A stretch of DNA of 60,000 bases from Takakia lepidozioides (GCA_030704615.1 CM060731.1:32428001-32488000); one strand, 5' to 3'. Shown: positions 22,886-33,714, numbered from the stretch's first letter. Notes: generated by a model from the sequence alone, not told the origin. A program made the numbers and translations.

Positions 22886-22940
22886 GTCTTGGCCCACTCA
22901 CCACGGCCCCTATGGACCGTGATGAGTCCCAAGACTGTTT
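22838..22940 (+). repeat. Dispersed repeat D, copy 1
   Basis: ATGGCAAACCACCACGAAAA to CCGTGATGAGTCCCAAGACT matches 58766-58870 in the same orientation and 33325-33430 in inverted orientation. It truncates the PPR copy exactly. Confidence 0.8.
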
Positions 22941-23030
22941 AAAACAGCCACTGAATTTGGAGACTCTCCACCCTGATCCTGTTCCTCTCTGCTTGAAAGT
23001 CTACGCGAAACCAGGTTTTCACTCCAGATG

Positions 23031-24447
23031 AAGGTATCGTCAACGATGCCTTAATACCACTCATATTTTTGGTTTCGGACGTCCCCTCACTGGGCAGACT
23101 ATCCACCCCTAATCTTGTTCATCTCTGCTTCAAAGTATGTCTCAACGTAGATTTGACAGGCCAGATTAAGGCATCGTCCTCCATATTTCAGTACAAAATA
23201 GCCACTGAATGTGGATACTGTCCACCCCTGATCCTGTTCCTCTCTGCATCAAAGTATTCTCCCGAGGTTTGCTCCCAAATCAAACAAGCCCAGATGCTGG
23301 CAGGGCATGGGAGGAAGAGTAGGAAACATGTATCTTCATACCAGGTAACTGGATCCAGTCCGCCGCAGTTCCAGTGGAAATAAGGAGGCAGATTAAGGCA
23401 TCGCTGATGACACCTTAATGACGTCTGTACACTTTTGAGGCATACTTTGAAGCAGATATAGGATTAGTGGTGGATAGTCTGCACTCTGAGGGATGTCTGA
23501 AACATAAATGAAGATGCGAATTAAGGCATTGTTGACGATACCTTAATATGGAGTGTAAAATCTAATTTTGGGGATACTTTGAAGCATAGAGGAAGAGGAT
23601 CGGTGGTGGAGAGTATGCACATTGAATGACTGTTTTAAACAGAAATAAGAAGGGAGATTAAGGCATTGTCAACGACACCTTAATCTGGCCTGTGAAATAC
23701 ACTTTTGAGGCATGCTTTGAAGCAGATATGAACATGATTATTGGTGGATAGTCTGCACTCAAAGGGGATGTCTGAAACATACATTAATAGGCGAATTAAG
23801 GCATCGTTGACGATACCTTAATATGGAGTGTAAAATCTGTTTTTGGGGATACTTTGAAGCAGAGAGGAACACGATCAGGGGTGGAGATTATGCTCATTGA
23901 AGGGCTGTTTTAAACAGAAATAAGGAGGCAAATTAAGGCATCGTTGACGACACCTTAATCTGGTTTGTCAAATACACTTTTGAGGTATACTTTGAAGCAG
24001 ATATGAACAGGATTAGTGATGTATAGTCTGCACTCAAAGGGGATGTCTGAAACATACATTAATAGGCGAATTAAGGCATCGTTGACGATACCTTAATATG
24101 GAGTGTATAATCTGATTTTGGGGATACTCTGAAGCATAGAGGAAGAGGATTGGGTGTGGAGAGTATGCACATTGAATGAGTGTTTTAAACAAAAATAAGG
24201 AGGCAGATTAAGGCATCGTTGACGACACCTTATTCTGTCCTATCAAATACACATTGATGCTTACTTTGAATCGGAGAGGAACAGTGTAACGGGTCCAGAG
24301 TGTGACGACAGACGACAGCTTGATCTATGATATTATTTCAAATGTGGTGGATACTTTGAAGCAAATGAAGAGTATTTTTCAATAGGTGGGTGTATTTAGA
24401 AGCAGGGAGAAAGAGTCATAATAAGGCATCGCTGACGACACCTTAAT
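23031..24447. repeat. Satellite of about 137-bp monomers, each with a 28-bp palindrome
   Basis: Palindromes with arms ATTAAGGYATCGT / ACGAYRCCTTAAT lie at 23031-23055, 23392, 23520, 23657, 23795, 23932, 24070, 24207 and 24420; a half copy is at 23164. Spacing in the core is 137-138 bases. Two monomer types alternate: one with ACTTTTGAGGCATACTTTGA and GTGGATAGTCTGCACTC, the other with TTTTGGGGATACTTTGAAGC and TGTTTTAAACAGAAATAAG. The higher-order unit is therefore about 275 bp. The last interval is longer (213) and degenerate. Confidence 0.92.
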
Positions 24448-25997
24448 AGTGGTCTGAATCTGTTGTGGGAAAACACAAATGAATGCAGAAAAAATAAAAA
24501 AATAAAAAATAAAAAAAAGGTGGGGAAAGCCAGCCTGCACAAGAGACATCTGTTCCTGATACTCAAGAGGAAGACCCATCTGACAATTACGAAGATAAAG
24601 TGCATTCACTGATGTACACCTCCAAGATAAACTCCAGCATGGTCATAAATTCCATGGAAGTTCGGGACGACATTCTTATGATTCCCCTAGGCAGGATGAT
24701 TTCCATCTTGCCGTTCGTCCAACCCTGCATCATGATATCAAGAAGCTACAGGGTGATTTCATCCACGGGTACTTGAAGGGCTCCGCAGTTTTTTACGTTT
24801 CAGTGACAGGCATCCAGGGATCAGAGAAAATGGTTGACGAAGAGATTATGGCCGGTTGGGACCTGCTTTGGAATGAGGTGAATTCGGAGTTTGAGGCAGA
24901 GCTTTCCCATAACCCATCTCACATGCAGTACATGGGGAGAGATGTTCTTCGTATGGGATGGTAATCACCGTTTGGTTGCCTGGATGGAATATATCACGAG
25001 AATGTATGCCGACAACAAAAACTGGCACCACCGAGTTCTGCCAATGGTTTTGGATCCACAAGGCAAAATAACACAACTTCTGACTGCCATGCACAATGTC
25101 AACAAGTAAGTCTTGTTGGTTTCCTCTCTGTGAATTACATGTCTGTCCCTCGCTTCAAGACTATTGTACTCATATGCTTTGAATGCAGGGGCACGGAGAC
25201 ATCACACGTCACCACGAACATAATGCATACACTGTTTCAGATGCAAAGTATAGGAGTCATGCTGTTGGAAACATTCTCCAGCGTCTTGTCTGCGGAGACA
25301 CTGAAGAAATGCCAAACAATCAAGAAGTCTGAAACTTGGTACTTTGACGAGGGAAGCTTTCCTTGGGTACTTGTACGCGGTAAGACTAGTTCCTTGTTAG
25401 ACTTGTGTTTTCTTTCATTTTTGGATTGAAGTTGTCCTTACATGGCCTGAGATGTAATAATTGGCCACCGTTCATGTGTCACAGCAAGAAATTGCGGATG
25501 CTAGAGAGCGAGCCAAGCTGGAGTATTATGCCACTACTTCGGAGGAAGAGAGAACAGCAAACATGGTGGAGAGCAAAATGAAAGATGAGATGGATACGGC
25601 GAGGAAAAACCTCAAGAGTGCGTTTGACAAGCACATACAAATTGCTGACCTTGGGCTGGGAAAGAGGTTTCTGGAGCAGATTCGGATACACTGGAATAAG
25701 CCTACCAAGCCTGAGATGACACAGGAAAAGATCCACCGTCTGTCGATTTCTATGGTTGAGCCGGCTCAAAAAGTGAGGTGGCTCAAAATCTGGAACTCGG
25801 ATCCAATCATCCGAGACACAAACAATTTCCCAAAACCGCATAGGGACCCTGAGACAGGAGTGGTGACACCTGTGAGCGACCATGCATTTGAGACATGGTT
25901 GCATAAAGCCACCTTCTGGAGTCAGGTAAGAATTTCCAAACATTCTACATTGTTCATAATGAACATCAGTTATGGAGTCCTGCCTCTTAGTGCCTGG

Positions 25998-26025
25998 ATT
26001 AAGATGTCGTTGACGACACCTTAAT
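25998..26025. repeat. Satellite palindrome inside an intron of the ParB-like gene
   Basis: A 28-bp copy with arms ATTAAGRTGTCGT / ACGACACCTTAAT, within the intron 25926-26120 and without flanking satellite sequence. Confidence 0.85.
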
Positions 26026-26848
26026 CCTCAGAGTGAAATGCAGCCATTTATAGCAGTTCAATGGCCATTTCTGTTGCATTCAAGGAAATGCTCTAAGCGG
26101 GATGGTCTTCTTGTCTGCAGGTACTTTCGCTTTGTTCTTATTCTGGAGAAGACACTGAGTGAGGATCCAGACTTCATTCGTGGATGGGCGAACCCAAACG
26201 ATGAAACCACAATGTACACTGCTGGCATTGTGAAGGACTGGGGTCGGGCACATTACCATGACTGTGCTGGGTACGTGGACTGCCCCAGAGCTTCGACTCC
26301 CTGGGAGGAGAATGTCATGAGGAATCAGAACGAAAACGCAGATTCACTGGCCCCCCCAGACAGATGAGGAGTTGCAGCAAAGAGCCTTGGCGCAACCGGC
26401 CACCCCTGCTGACGGCAAGAAGAAAAAGAAGGGGAAATAGACAGTGGAGGCTTTTGTGACTGCTGAGGCTGCTGGGGAAGCAGTGGCAGACCCTTCTGAG
26501 ACTGCTGGGCCACTTGGGGGTTCTGTTGATTTGACTGTGCAACCTGCCCAGAAACAGCAGACACAGGTTGCCAACACATCCACTGCGGTAGATCAGCACA
26601 GTACACACATAGCAAAGAAACGCCCTTACAAAGCACGGCTCTGTGTGTCTAGGGTGGTGGGCCTGCACTTCCAGCGTAAAACGGCCAACGTGAGCTTCCT
26701 CCATATGATGGAGTCAAGAAAGTCCACTTTCGTGGGGGTCAAGTCACCTACATGGGACCATCTATGCTCTTTCCTCACCCTGGTGAGCCCACCGCATCTA
26801 TCATACTCTGGTCATTTTGTTGCATTGTTGGGGGTGCGTAGGTGGTGC

Positions 26849-26876
26849 ATTAAGGTGTCGTCCACGACATCTTAAT
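26849..26876. repeat. Second intronic satellite palindrome
   Basis: A 28-bp copy with arms ATTAAGGTGTCGT / ACGACATCTTAAT, within the intron 26781-26958. Confidence 0.85.
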
Positions 26877-27148
26877 ATGGGAGGTACAACGGATCACTGG
26901 TTCGTGTGTCTCGACTGCAATTTGTCTATCTCATTCGATTGTCTGTCCTCATTTCAGGTGACCAGGACGCCATGTTGGGCGAATGGAGTGCAGCAGCCCT
27001 ACGCGACAGATCTTGTCATCCTTGACATCCCAGATGGGCTTCATGTGCCTGATATCATTCCCACAGATGTGACTCAAGCCTGGAATGCTCATAATCCATT
27101 TTACTGGCAGTGGGCCTTCTCTTTCAGCAACAAGCACTAGACGAAAAA

Positions 27149-28010
27149 CGTGGAATAACCACTCTGTTAACCACTCATTTTGAGTGGTAAAAAAACACTA
27201 AATCACTCTGGCCCCAGAGTGACGAAGAACCAGTGGATTAGGACAAGTGAGTGGTAAAAGACATTACGTGGCATCAGTGGTTAAGGACAGTGGTTTGAAC
27301 CACTCACGTCCGGGTCCACCTGTTCGCTGACATGTCACAGTGGTAAATTAACCACTATGACGTATAAACTCATGAATGTGACGTGTCACTGAGATAAACC
27401 AACCACTTCTGACGTGTCACAGTGGTAAACTGACGTGTCATAGTGGTAAAGTAACCACTTCCGTTTTCAAGTGGACACGTGGAAGTCAGTGGTCCGTGGA
27501 TGATATTGGAGATTATGTTGACACGTGGCGACACTCTCAGCATTGACACGTGTCCTGTGTCGGTGCTACGAAATGGATGGAGTGAAAAATTCAATGACTT
27601 CCGAAACCACTTGTTGAGTGATCGTGAAATGACTCACAGAGTCATTCTATGAAAACTGAGAATATACAATATCACTCAAACCGTGGTTATGTGAGTGGAT
27701 GACGTCTCTCAGCAGGTCATTGGAATGATTACCCAAATAGTGGTGTCTCTCTGAGTGGGAACTATGGATTGGAATGATTACTAACAGAGTGGTGTATAAA
27801 TGATTAGGAATACCACTGGAGGAATTCATACCACTAATACAGTAATATATAGGTGATTTCTTATACCACTACAGGAGTGGTAATGGAGGCAATTGTGTGT
27901 ATTTGGCTACTCTTACAGTTTTAAATTATACCACTATTACAATGGCATGCAAGTGATTAGGAACATGACTAGAGGAACACATACCACTATTGTAGTGAAA
28001 GAAGTACCAT
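27149..28010. repeat. Cluster of ACCACT/AGTGGT half-sites with TGACGTGTCA boxes
   Basis: More than twenty ACCACT or AGTGGT motifs in both orientations, often paired head-to-head (CAGTGGTTTGAACCACTC at about 27290; CAGTGGTAAATTAACCACT at about 27339; CTACAGGAGTGGT at about 27868). TGACGTGTCA appears three times (about 27379-27440) and ACGTG G-box cores at about 27474, 27522 and 27545. It begins directly after the stop codon of the ParB-like gene. It could be decayed terminal sequence of an element or an array of binding sites. Confidence 0.6.
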
Positions 28011-28229
28011 TGGGGATTCAAGCTCCACAAAATAAAATAGAATCCCAGAGAGTAAGTGTTGGAACACTGTCAACAGAATCCAGCCATGATAAAAGTCTGA
28101 GCCTAACTTCTACACGGCGTCTCCGCATGCATGCTAGGAACACTGAATTGCTTTCCTGCCTTCTTCTCATTGCCAGCAATGTCTACGCCCGGACGAACAA
28201 AATTGTAAGCCCTCTTCATATTCTTCTCT

Positions 28230-28620
28230 AGCCAGGGCTGCCAGGCTCACATTTGATGTAGATGTACACCAGGGGAATGTTCAGAATGACATCTGGTACA
28301 ATTCCAGCTTTGATAATGTCACCATGAAGCTCTTTGCCCCTTCCCAGGGCTGCTAGGCTCCCATATGCATATTACAAACACAAATAAACATGACCTGGTC
28401 TTGCTCATCCCATCCCACATCATTTGCTCTTAGGTTTCCAAAGCCTTAATCCCATACCCATGATGCACATACCTTACAATCATGGCACTCCAAAACACCA
28501 CATCTCGTTCAGCCACCTCTCTTGATCATCTTTCAGAAGCTGTGGTCATGGTTGAGGTTCCTGATTTGATCAACTGTGCCGTTGCAGCTGCTACCTTTAG
28601 TTGACCATCTACCCATGCAA
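28230..28620 (-). pseudogene. PPR remnant, minus strand
   Basis: Read on the minus strand: a conserved Ala/Glu-Arg-Asp-Val-Val motif near 28500-28530, then GGGCAAAGAGCTTCATGGTG and IVPDVILNIPLVYIYIKCEP-like sequence to about 28240. It is interrupted by a non-homologous stretch at 28360-28440. Confidence 0.6.
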
Positions 28621-29480
28621 CAGGTTTCTTGTAGCTATTGATCCACATGGAATCATAGGTAATCTGGAGCTTGAAGTCCGGCCCTCTTGGATGAATCTGG
28701 ACCCAGACTCTATCCCTGCTCCTTCAGCTATCCATGCCGCTCCACAAATCATGCATACATGCCTTGCTGCTAGCACCTGACAACGATAGCCTAGATTTGT
28801 TCTAGGAAACACCCAACTCAACTTATCACTATGGTCAATTGCATCTGCTACTCTCTATAATCCAACAGACATTCACCTTTTTGCCTCGATTGTCCCACCA
28901 TTGACTGGGGTTAGAAAAGTATTTATTCCACAGCTTCTCCCCGTCTCAGCTGTTACTTGTTTCTGGATACTTCCCTGTTGTCACATTCGCAGTACCATGT
29001 CAAAGTCACTCCAAACTATCAAAGGTTCACTCAACCAGCTAACTTGCAGAATTCAACATGAAAATTTAGGGCCAATTCTAATAAGAGGGAAAAACAGGGT
29101 GAAAATGTGTTGAAGAAGGTGCCTTCATTAGCAGTGCCTGATTTTATCAATTGTGTCGTTGCTGCTGCGGCTTCCAGTTGACCATCTACCCATGCAGGTT
29201 TCTTGCAGCTATTGATCCATAGGGAATTATAGGTAATCGTGAGCTTGAAGTCCCACCCTCTTGGATGAATCTGGACCGGCCAGACTCTACCCCTGCTCCC
29301 TCAGCCATCCAAGCTCTGCACAAATCATGCATACATCCTTCCCTTGCTACTAGCGGCTGACAATGACGGCCTACAATTGTTCCAGCAAACACCCAACCCT
29401 ACTTATCACCCATGCAGAATTCAACATGCATCTCAGGGCCAAGTCTGATGAGAGGGCAAAACAGGCTGAAACGTGCCCTC
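28550..29480 (-). pseudogene. Duplicated PPR leader fragments, minus strand
   Basis: Two tandem copies (about 28555-28815 and 29130-29400) each give, on the minus strand, the AEGAGIESG / SSRLPMI leader and a WVDGQLK-type start. Between and after them (28960-29115 and 29415-29480) lie inverted copies of the units at 15.7-16.0 kb. Confidence 0.6.
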
Positions 29481-29744
29481 ACCACATTGTCCTTCACCCA
29501 TGGAGGATTTGACCGACCATCAACCCAAAAGGACCTCTTGTGTGTGTTGTTTATTTGTAGTCAGGTAATGTCGGATTGGTCTGTGAGAACCACCACGGTG
29601 CAGCAGGCAGAGATTGAAACACGGTCTGCTAAGACCTGCAAACTGACTCTCCCAAGAACCTTGTAAACATTAGGAAAAATACCAAATCATGGTACTCACA
29701 GGAGTCAAGAGCCCACCTTTGCAGGATGGACGAACTTCTTCACG

Positions 29745-29812
29745 TCGTACATTAAGAAAAGCCACACCTGGTGATTGCGGTTGTCCCACCATCGTGAAGG
29801 ATCGGTATAAAA
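29745..29812 (-). pseudogene. Possible OSB-type PDF motif fragment
   Basis: The minus strand reads SEFYTDPSRWWDNRNHQ, close to the DPxxWWDNR core of the PDF motif of plant organellar single-stranded DNA-binding (OSB) proteins. The expected PDFKHK continuation is not in frame. It lies where Copia homology stops, so it may be a captured exon. Confidence 0.35.
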
Positions 29813-29814
29813 CT

Positions 29815-31804
29815 CAGAAACGTTGTCTTGATATCGAATTAGGTCATCTCCATGTCCACTGTTGCTGCTATTGCAAGGATTGTACGTATGGAGTCATATT
29901 TGACCACAGGTGCGAAAGTTTCAGCATAGTCAATGCCTGCTTGCTGGGAGTAGCCTTTGGCGACCAGCTGTGCCTTGTATCGCTCAATCTCTCCATTCGA
30001 CTTTCTTTTCACCTTATAAATCCACTTGCACTTCACAGTCTTTCTTCCAAGAGGCAACTTACCCAATGTCAATGTCTTATTTTTAATCAAGGACTCAAAC
30101 TCCTCATTCATTGCAACATTCCACTCTAGTATTCTTTCTGCCTCGGAGTAGTTTCTTGGCTCTTCAAACAGTTCACCTGCTCTTGCACAATATGCATTTG
30201 ACCCTCCAACGCTTCCACTTCCTGGCTTCCACCATTCACCATATCTGTTCGGTGGTTTCTTTTCTCTTTGTGAGCGCGCACGAAGTGTCGACTTCAATGT
30301 ATTTGCTTGAATCCCTTTTGTGTTCACTTCTTCTTCAGACAATTCAGGGGTTATTACAATGTCTGAAGCTGGTCTGATTATCTCTTCGATGACTTCTTGT
30401 TCGTGATTCTGAACCCTCTCATCCCTCCTGCCTCCGGGATCTAAGGGTAGCTGCAAATCTTCTCTATTAAGATTAGGCAACACTGCTCCATCTCTTGTGG
30501 TTGTTAGGGTTTCATTTATCGTGCGCATACACCTCGCTACACAACTACACCGCTGTCCAAACCACACAACATATACATACACACAAATCAGTTTGCCACA
30601 ATGATTAATAAAAACTAGCCACCATCACTCATGCATTACGAGTCAAGCCAAGCACACCCCAAAAACTATGGGGAATCTGCACTACGCGCGTCATAGCCGA
30701 CGCGGGAGGTTCAACTCAAGAGAGATGAGCCTCACCGCGCGTTCGCCGTGAAGATAAGCCACGCCCAGGGGCCAACAAATATCTTGATCCCTGGGTTGAC
30801 ACTTGGATCAAGCCCAAGTGTCATATATAAAAACTAGTTATTTATTGGCTAGTTTCACACTACTAGTAAACTTTACTTGACAGAGTACATGAACTGCAGT
30901 ATGAGTTGCCTCTGCCCAAAGTTCAAGCGCTATTCCTTGTGCATGAAGCATGCTTCTCGCGCTCTCCACTATGGTTCTATTATCTCTCTCTGCAACTCCA
31001 TTTTGTTCAGGTGAGTATGGGGCAGTGGTTTCGTGTTTGATTCCTACATGTTGGAGATACTCACTGAGCTCCTTACTCTTGTATTCTCCCCCTCTATCTG
31101 ACCGTAATTTCTTGATCCTTCTCCTTGTGTCATTCACAACCATCTTCTCTAATTTCTGGAAACAGGAGAACACTTCAGATTTGTTCTTCACAAAGAACAC
31201 AAACCTGTAGCCGCTATGGTCATCCTTAAAGAGGACAAAATATCTGGAACCTCGCACTGAATCTATGCTCATGGGGCCGCATACATCTGAATGGAAGAAC
31301 TCTCCAGGTTTCGTTGCCTTTTCTCGATCTTGGTTAGCATGGAAAAGTAATTGGTATTGTTTCCCGTACACACAACCTTCACAAAAAACATCATCTCCTT
31401 GATCACTCAACTTTGCTTATGTGGCTTGCAATATCGTCATCTGCCTGCATCTTGTACTCAAAGAATTTTTGCTGTAAAACATATTTATTCTCAGATGCAT
31501 TTTGTTCATGGATTGTGATCAACCGTGACCACATCTGATGGGATGTGTTGCAATTAATCAACCTTTGCAAATGCTTTTCATCAACAGCATCACATATGAA
31601 CATTTTAGCAGTGTTATTATCTCTGTCCCATTGCTTCAAAGCCTCTTCTCCAACTACACTTGATCGCTCTATCGAACTATCTACAGCTCCATAGATTTCT
31701 TTGGCCTCAAACACAATTTTCATTTGGAACTTCCATAGCTAGAAATTCTCCCCAATGAACCTACTAATGTGAGCCATGTCCTTGAGATCTTCTCCCCCTT
31801 TCAT
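29815..31804 (-). mobile_element. Copia (Ty1-type) retrotransposon, internally deleted
   Basis: In minus-strand order: gag (31804-31403; MKGGEDLKDMAHISRF, a stop at about 31741, then QMWSRLITIHEQNASENKYV), GAG-pre-integrase and integrase core (31410-30838; FCEGCVYGKQ, SDVCGPMSIDS, LRSDRGGEYKSKELSEYL, TTAPYSPEQNGVAERDNRT), and the start of reverse transcriptase (30582-29839; CKWIYKVKRKSNGEIERYKA, AKGYSQQAGIDYAETFAPVV). The CCHC knuckle and protease between gag and integrase are missing, as are the end of integrase, the RT catalytic core and RNase H. A foreign stretch occupies about 30590-30840. No LTR pair is seen. Confidence 0.88.
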
Positions 31805-31809
31805 GTCGT

Positions 31810-33190
31810 AATACTAACTTTTCAATTGTGAAGATGAGGTATAGTGTGTGGTGGGCCCATAAGCTGTTGAGTTTTGCTAATCAGTCTGCTTCCACTAGCT
31901 CTTAGATCACATACTAACCACAATCATGCAATGAAGTACACACAAGAAATGAATAACAAATGAATAAGCTTGAATTGTATTGAGCCAAAAGTATAATCTG
32001 CTTTACTCTGCACACTCAGCTAACTCCATGAAGCTACACTGTATGAGAGTCACCTATTGTCGCTATGGTTCAGTGATCGATAAGCGAAGCAGCGGTAGTC
32101 ATCACCCTATATCTATTTTGAACTACTCAAAAGTGAAATAGCAAGAAATCTATTGTCAAGAAACAAGAAGGCCGTTATAGTCCAGGTGTGCGCTCAAATG
32201 TCTCATCCTCGTAACATCGGAATGTATCAGCTGACCAAGATCACGATCAAGAACTAATTAGCACGTGACCATGTGAGATGCACATTTTCTTTAAAAATCC
32301 CCTTCTTGTCCGACCATAACTCTGCATCAATCTGCCTTGTAATATACATATATGCATCTTGAACTGATCAAGAGTACTCCTTCTGTGAGGCTGTCTTGGA
32401 TTTTCTCATGGCAATCAACCCCTTGTCGTTTAACTTAAACTGTGCTAGTGCTAGTTCACGTGCTAGTGCGCACCTGGCGTGTGCGCATACTATAACTGAG
32501 CTACCGAGGGGGTTGCCTTGTAGTGCGGGCTAACGCGGAAGTTACGTGCTTCCGTTCACGTATTATAATCGTGTAACCTCGGGACGAAGTCGTAGTGCGG
32601 CTTCGGCGTGTTCCCATACCTCAGGCCAGCATTCCAAGGCGGACCCAATTGTAGTGATTGGGGCGCGCAGTTGGTTCAAGGTTATCTTCCTAGTCAAAAA
32701 AGGGGTTCAAGGTAAACCCTTGCTCAAGGTGATGCCAAAAACGGCATCAAGAGCGGTCGCAAGCAATGTTGTTGCAGTAAGGCGATTCGATCCTCGGGGA
32801 GGATTGTTCCTTGGCCTTGAAGTGGGCCAAGAAGAGTGCACTGGGTGGAGCTTGAGAGGCTCCATCCTTGGCCGGGACTTGGAGGAAGTCGGCTGAACTA
32901 GCTAGTGGAGAGTAGAGTCAAATGGGGGTTTGGTTCTTTGCCATGGGACGCCATGGTATGGAAACAAACTCCTTGATATTGGACGCCACAACTTGGATGT
33001 TAGTTTCTACAAAATGGACAAGTCGATGAGGACATCGACTCCCCGTTGGTAGGGGGGTGTGTCGCGGCCCTTTGCCTTGAGGGCGGGGGGTCGGGACACA
33101 AGAGGGGCTGCCCCTGTGGTAGGGGCAGTGGCAACAATAGGTACGGGGGCTGAAGCACCCTTGAGTGCCCAAGGCACTCAAGGAGGCGGA
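31810..33190. other. Region upstream of the Copia body, no gene recognised
   Basis: Contains repeated GTGCTAGTG-type motifs and GC-rich sequence at 32440-32620, possibly an LTR or leader. Open frames at 32546-32896 and on the minus strand at 32918-33218 have no recognisable motifs. Confidence 0.4.
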
Positions 33191-33199
33191 GGTGCTCAC

Positions 33200-33550
33200 T
33201 AGATGGAGCCCCGCACACCGGGTTGCGGTGGGGGTGGTTCCACGAGGGGTGGTGGTAGCTTAGTGGGTCTTAGTAGGGGTGGCGTATGACTCACCATGGA
33301 TCGGAGACCTTGTGGTGGGAGTCGTGGGGAGTCTTGGGACTCATCACGGTCCATTGGGGCCGTGGTGGGTGGGCCAAGACTCACCGCGACTCATCACCGG
33401 GAGTCAAGGGTCTTCGTGGGTTATGGGCTACCATCTCCAAATTTTGCAGGTTTCATGGCGGATAGTGCTCAGACAAATTTCAATGGTGTTTGAATTGTCT
33501 TCGGAGCGGGCGACCCAAATGATTGGGTTGTTTGTGAAACCCCCGCGGAC
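33200..33550 (-). repeat. Dispersed repeat D, longest copy (inverted)
   Basis: GGGTTGCGGTGGGGGTGGTT to GTTGTTTGTGAAACCCCCGC is the reverse complement of 58737-58985. The copy at 58.7 kb lacks about 100 bases present here (about 33420-33520). It is followed immediately by TATATATA. Confidence 0.85.
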
Positions 33551-33561
33551 AGTCACAGAAG

Positions 33562-33569
33562 TATATATA
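33562..33569 (+). promoter_or_regulatory. TATA box of an LTR-like element (putative)
   Basis: GTATATATAGGGAGTAG stands between repeat D and repeat B. The GC-rich upstream part plus TATA and a downstream conserved block resembles U3-R-U5 of a small LTR element, read left to right. Confidence 0.4.
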
Positions 33570-33714
33570 GGGAGTAGTAACCCCGAGAACGGTGCAGGCC
33601 CGTTGGTGACCAAAAACTAGTGAGTAAGCGTGCGAGCCGAAAAGCGACCAAGGTGTGGGGAGCTGTTCCGGATTGCCGACAACCAAAGGGAATTTCCACT
33701 AGGCCCAAATCGAG

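Larger units (their letters stand above)
24690..27140 (+). pseudogene. Multi-exon gene with ParB/Srx-like signature, probably broken
   Basis: Coding blocks: 24698-24962 (DFHLAVRPTLHHDIKKLQGD to ELSHNPSHMQYMGRD), then after a frame change 24935-25105 (FFVWDGNHRLVAWMEYI), 25189-25379 (LKKCQTIKKSETWYFDEGSF), 25461-25925 (charged, helical: RERAKLEYYATTSEEERTAN), 26121-26370, 26370-26440 (DELQQRALAQPA, Lys tail) and beyond to 26780, and 26959-27140 (YATDLVILDIPDGLHVPDII to SFSNKH stop). DGNHRLVAW resembles box II of the ParB/sulfiredoxin fold. The final exon could be a degenerate methylase-like segment, a weak idea. Frameshifts at about 24940 and in the C-run at 26350, and phase clashes at two introns, argue for decay. 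Function unknown. Confidence 0.55.

Noticed and set aside
22868-22930. Possible hammerhead ribozyme (GTGATGAGTC twice, with CGAAAA nearby)
   Set aside because: The core needs CTGATGA; here the first base is G in both motifs, and the stem layout with GAAA and a cleavage triplet does not close.
23392-24447. CRISPR-like array of regularly spaced palindromic repeats
   Set aside because: Spacers are not unique; they are homologous to each other in alternating types, and this is plant nuclear DNA. It is a satellite.
33279-33620. Open frames across repeats D and the TATA region
   Set aside because: They run through a repeated non-coding block whose other copies do not keep the frame.
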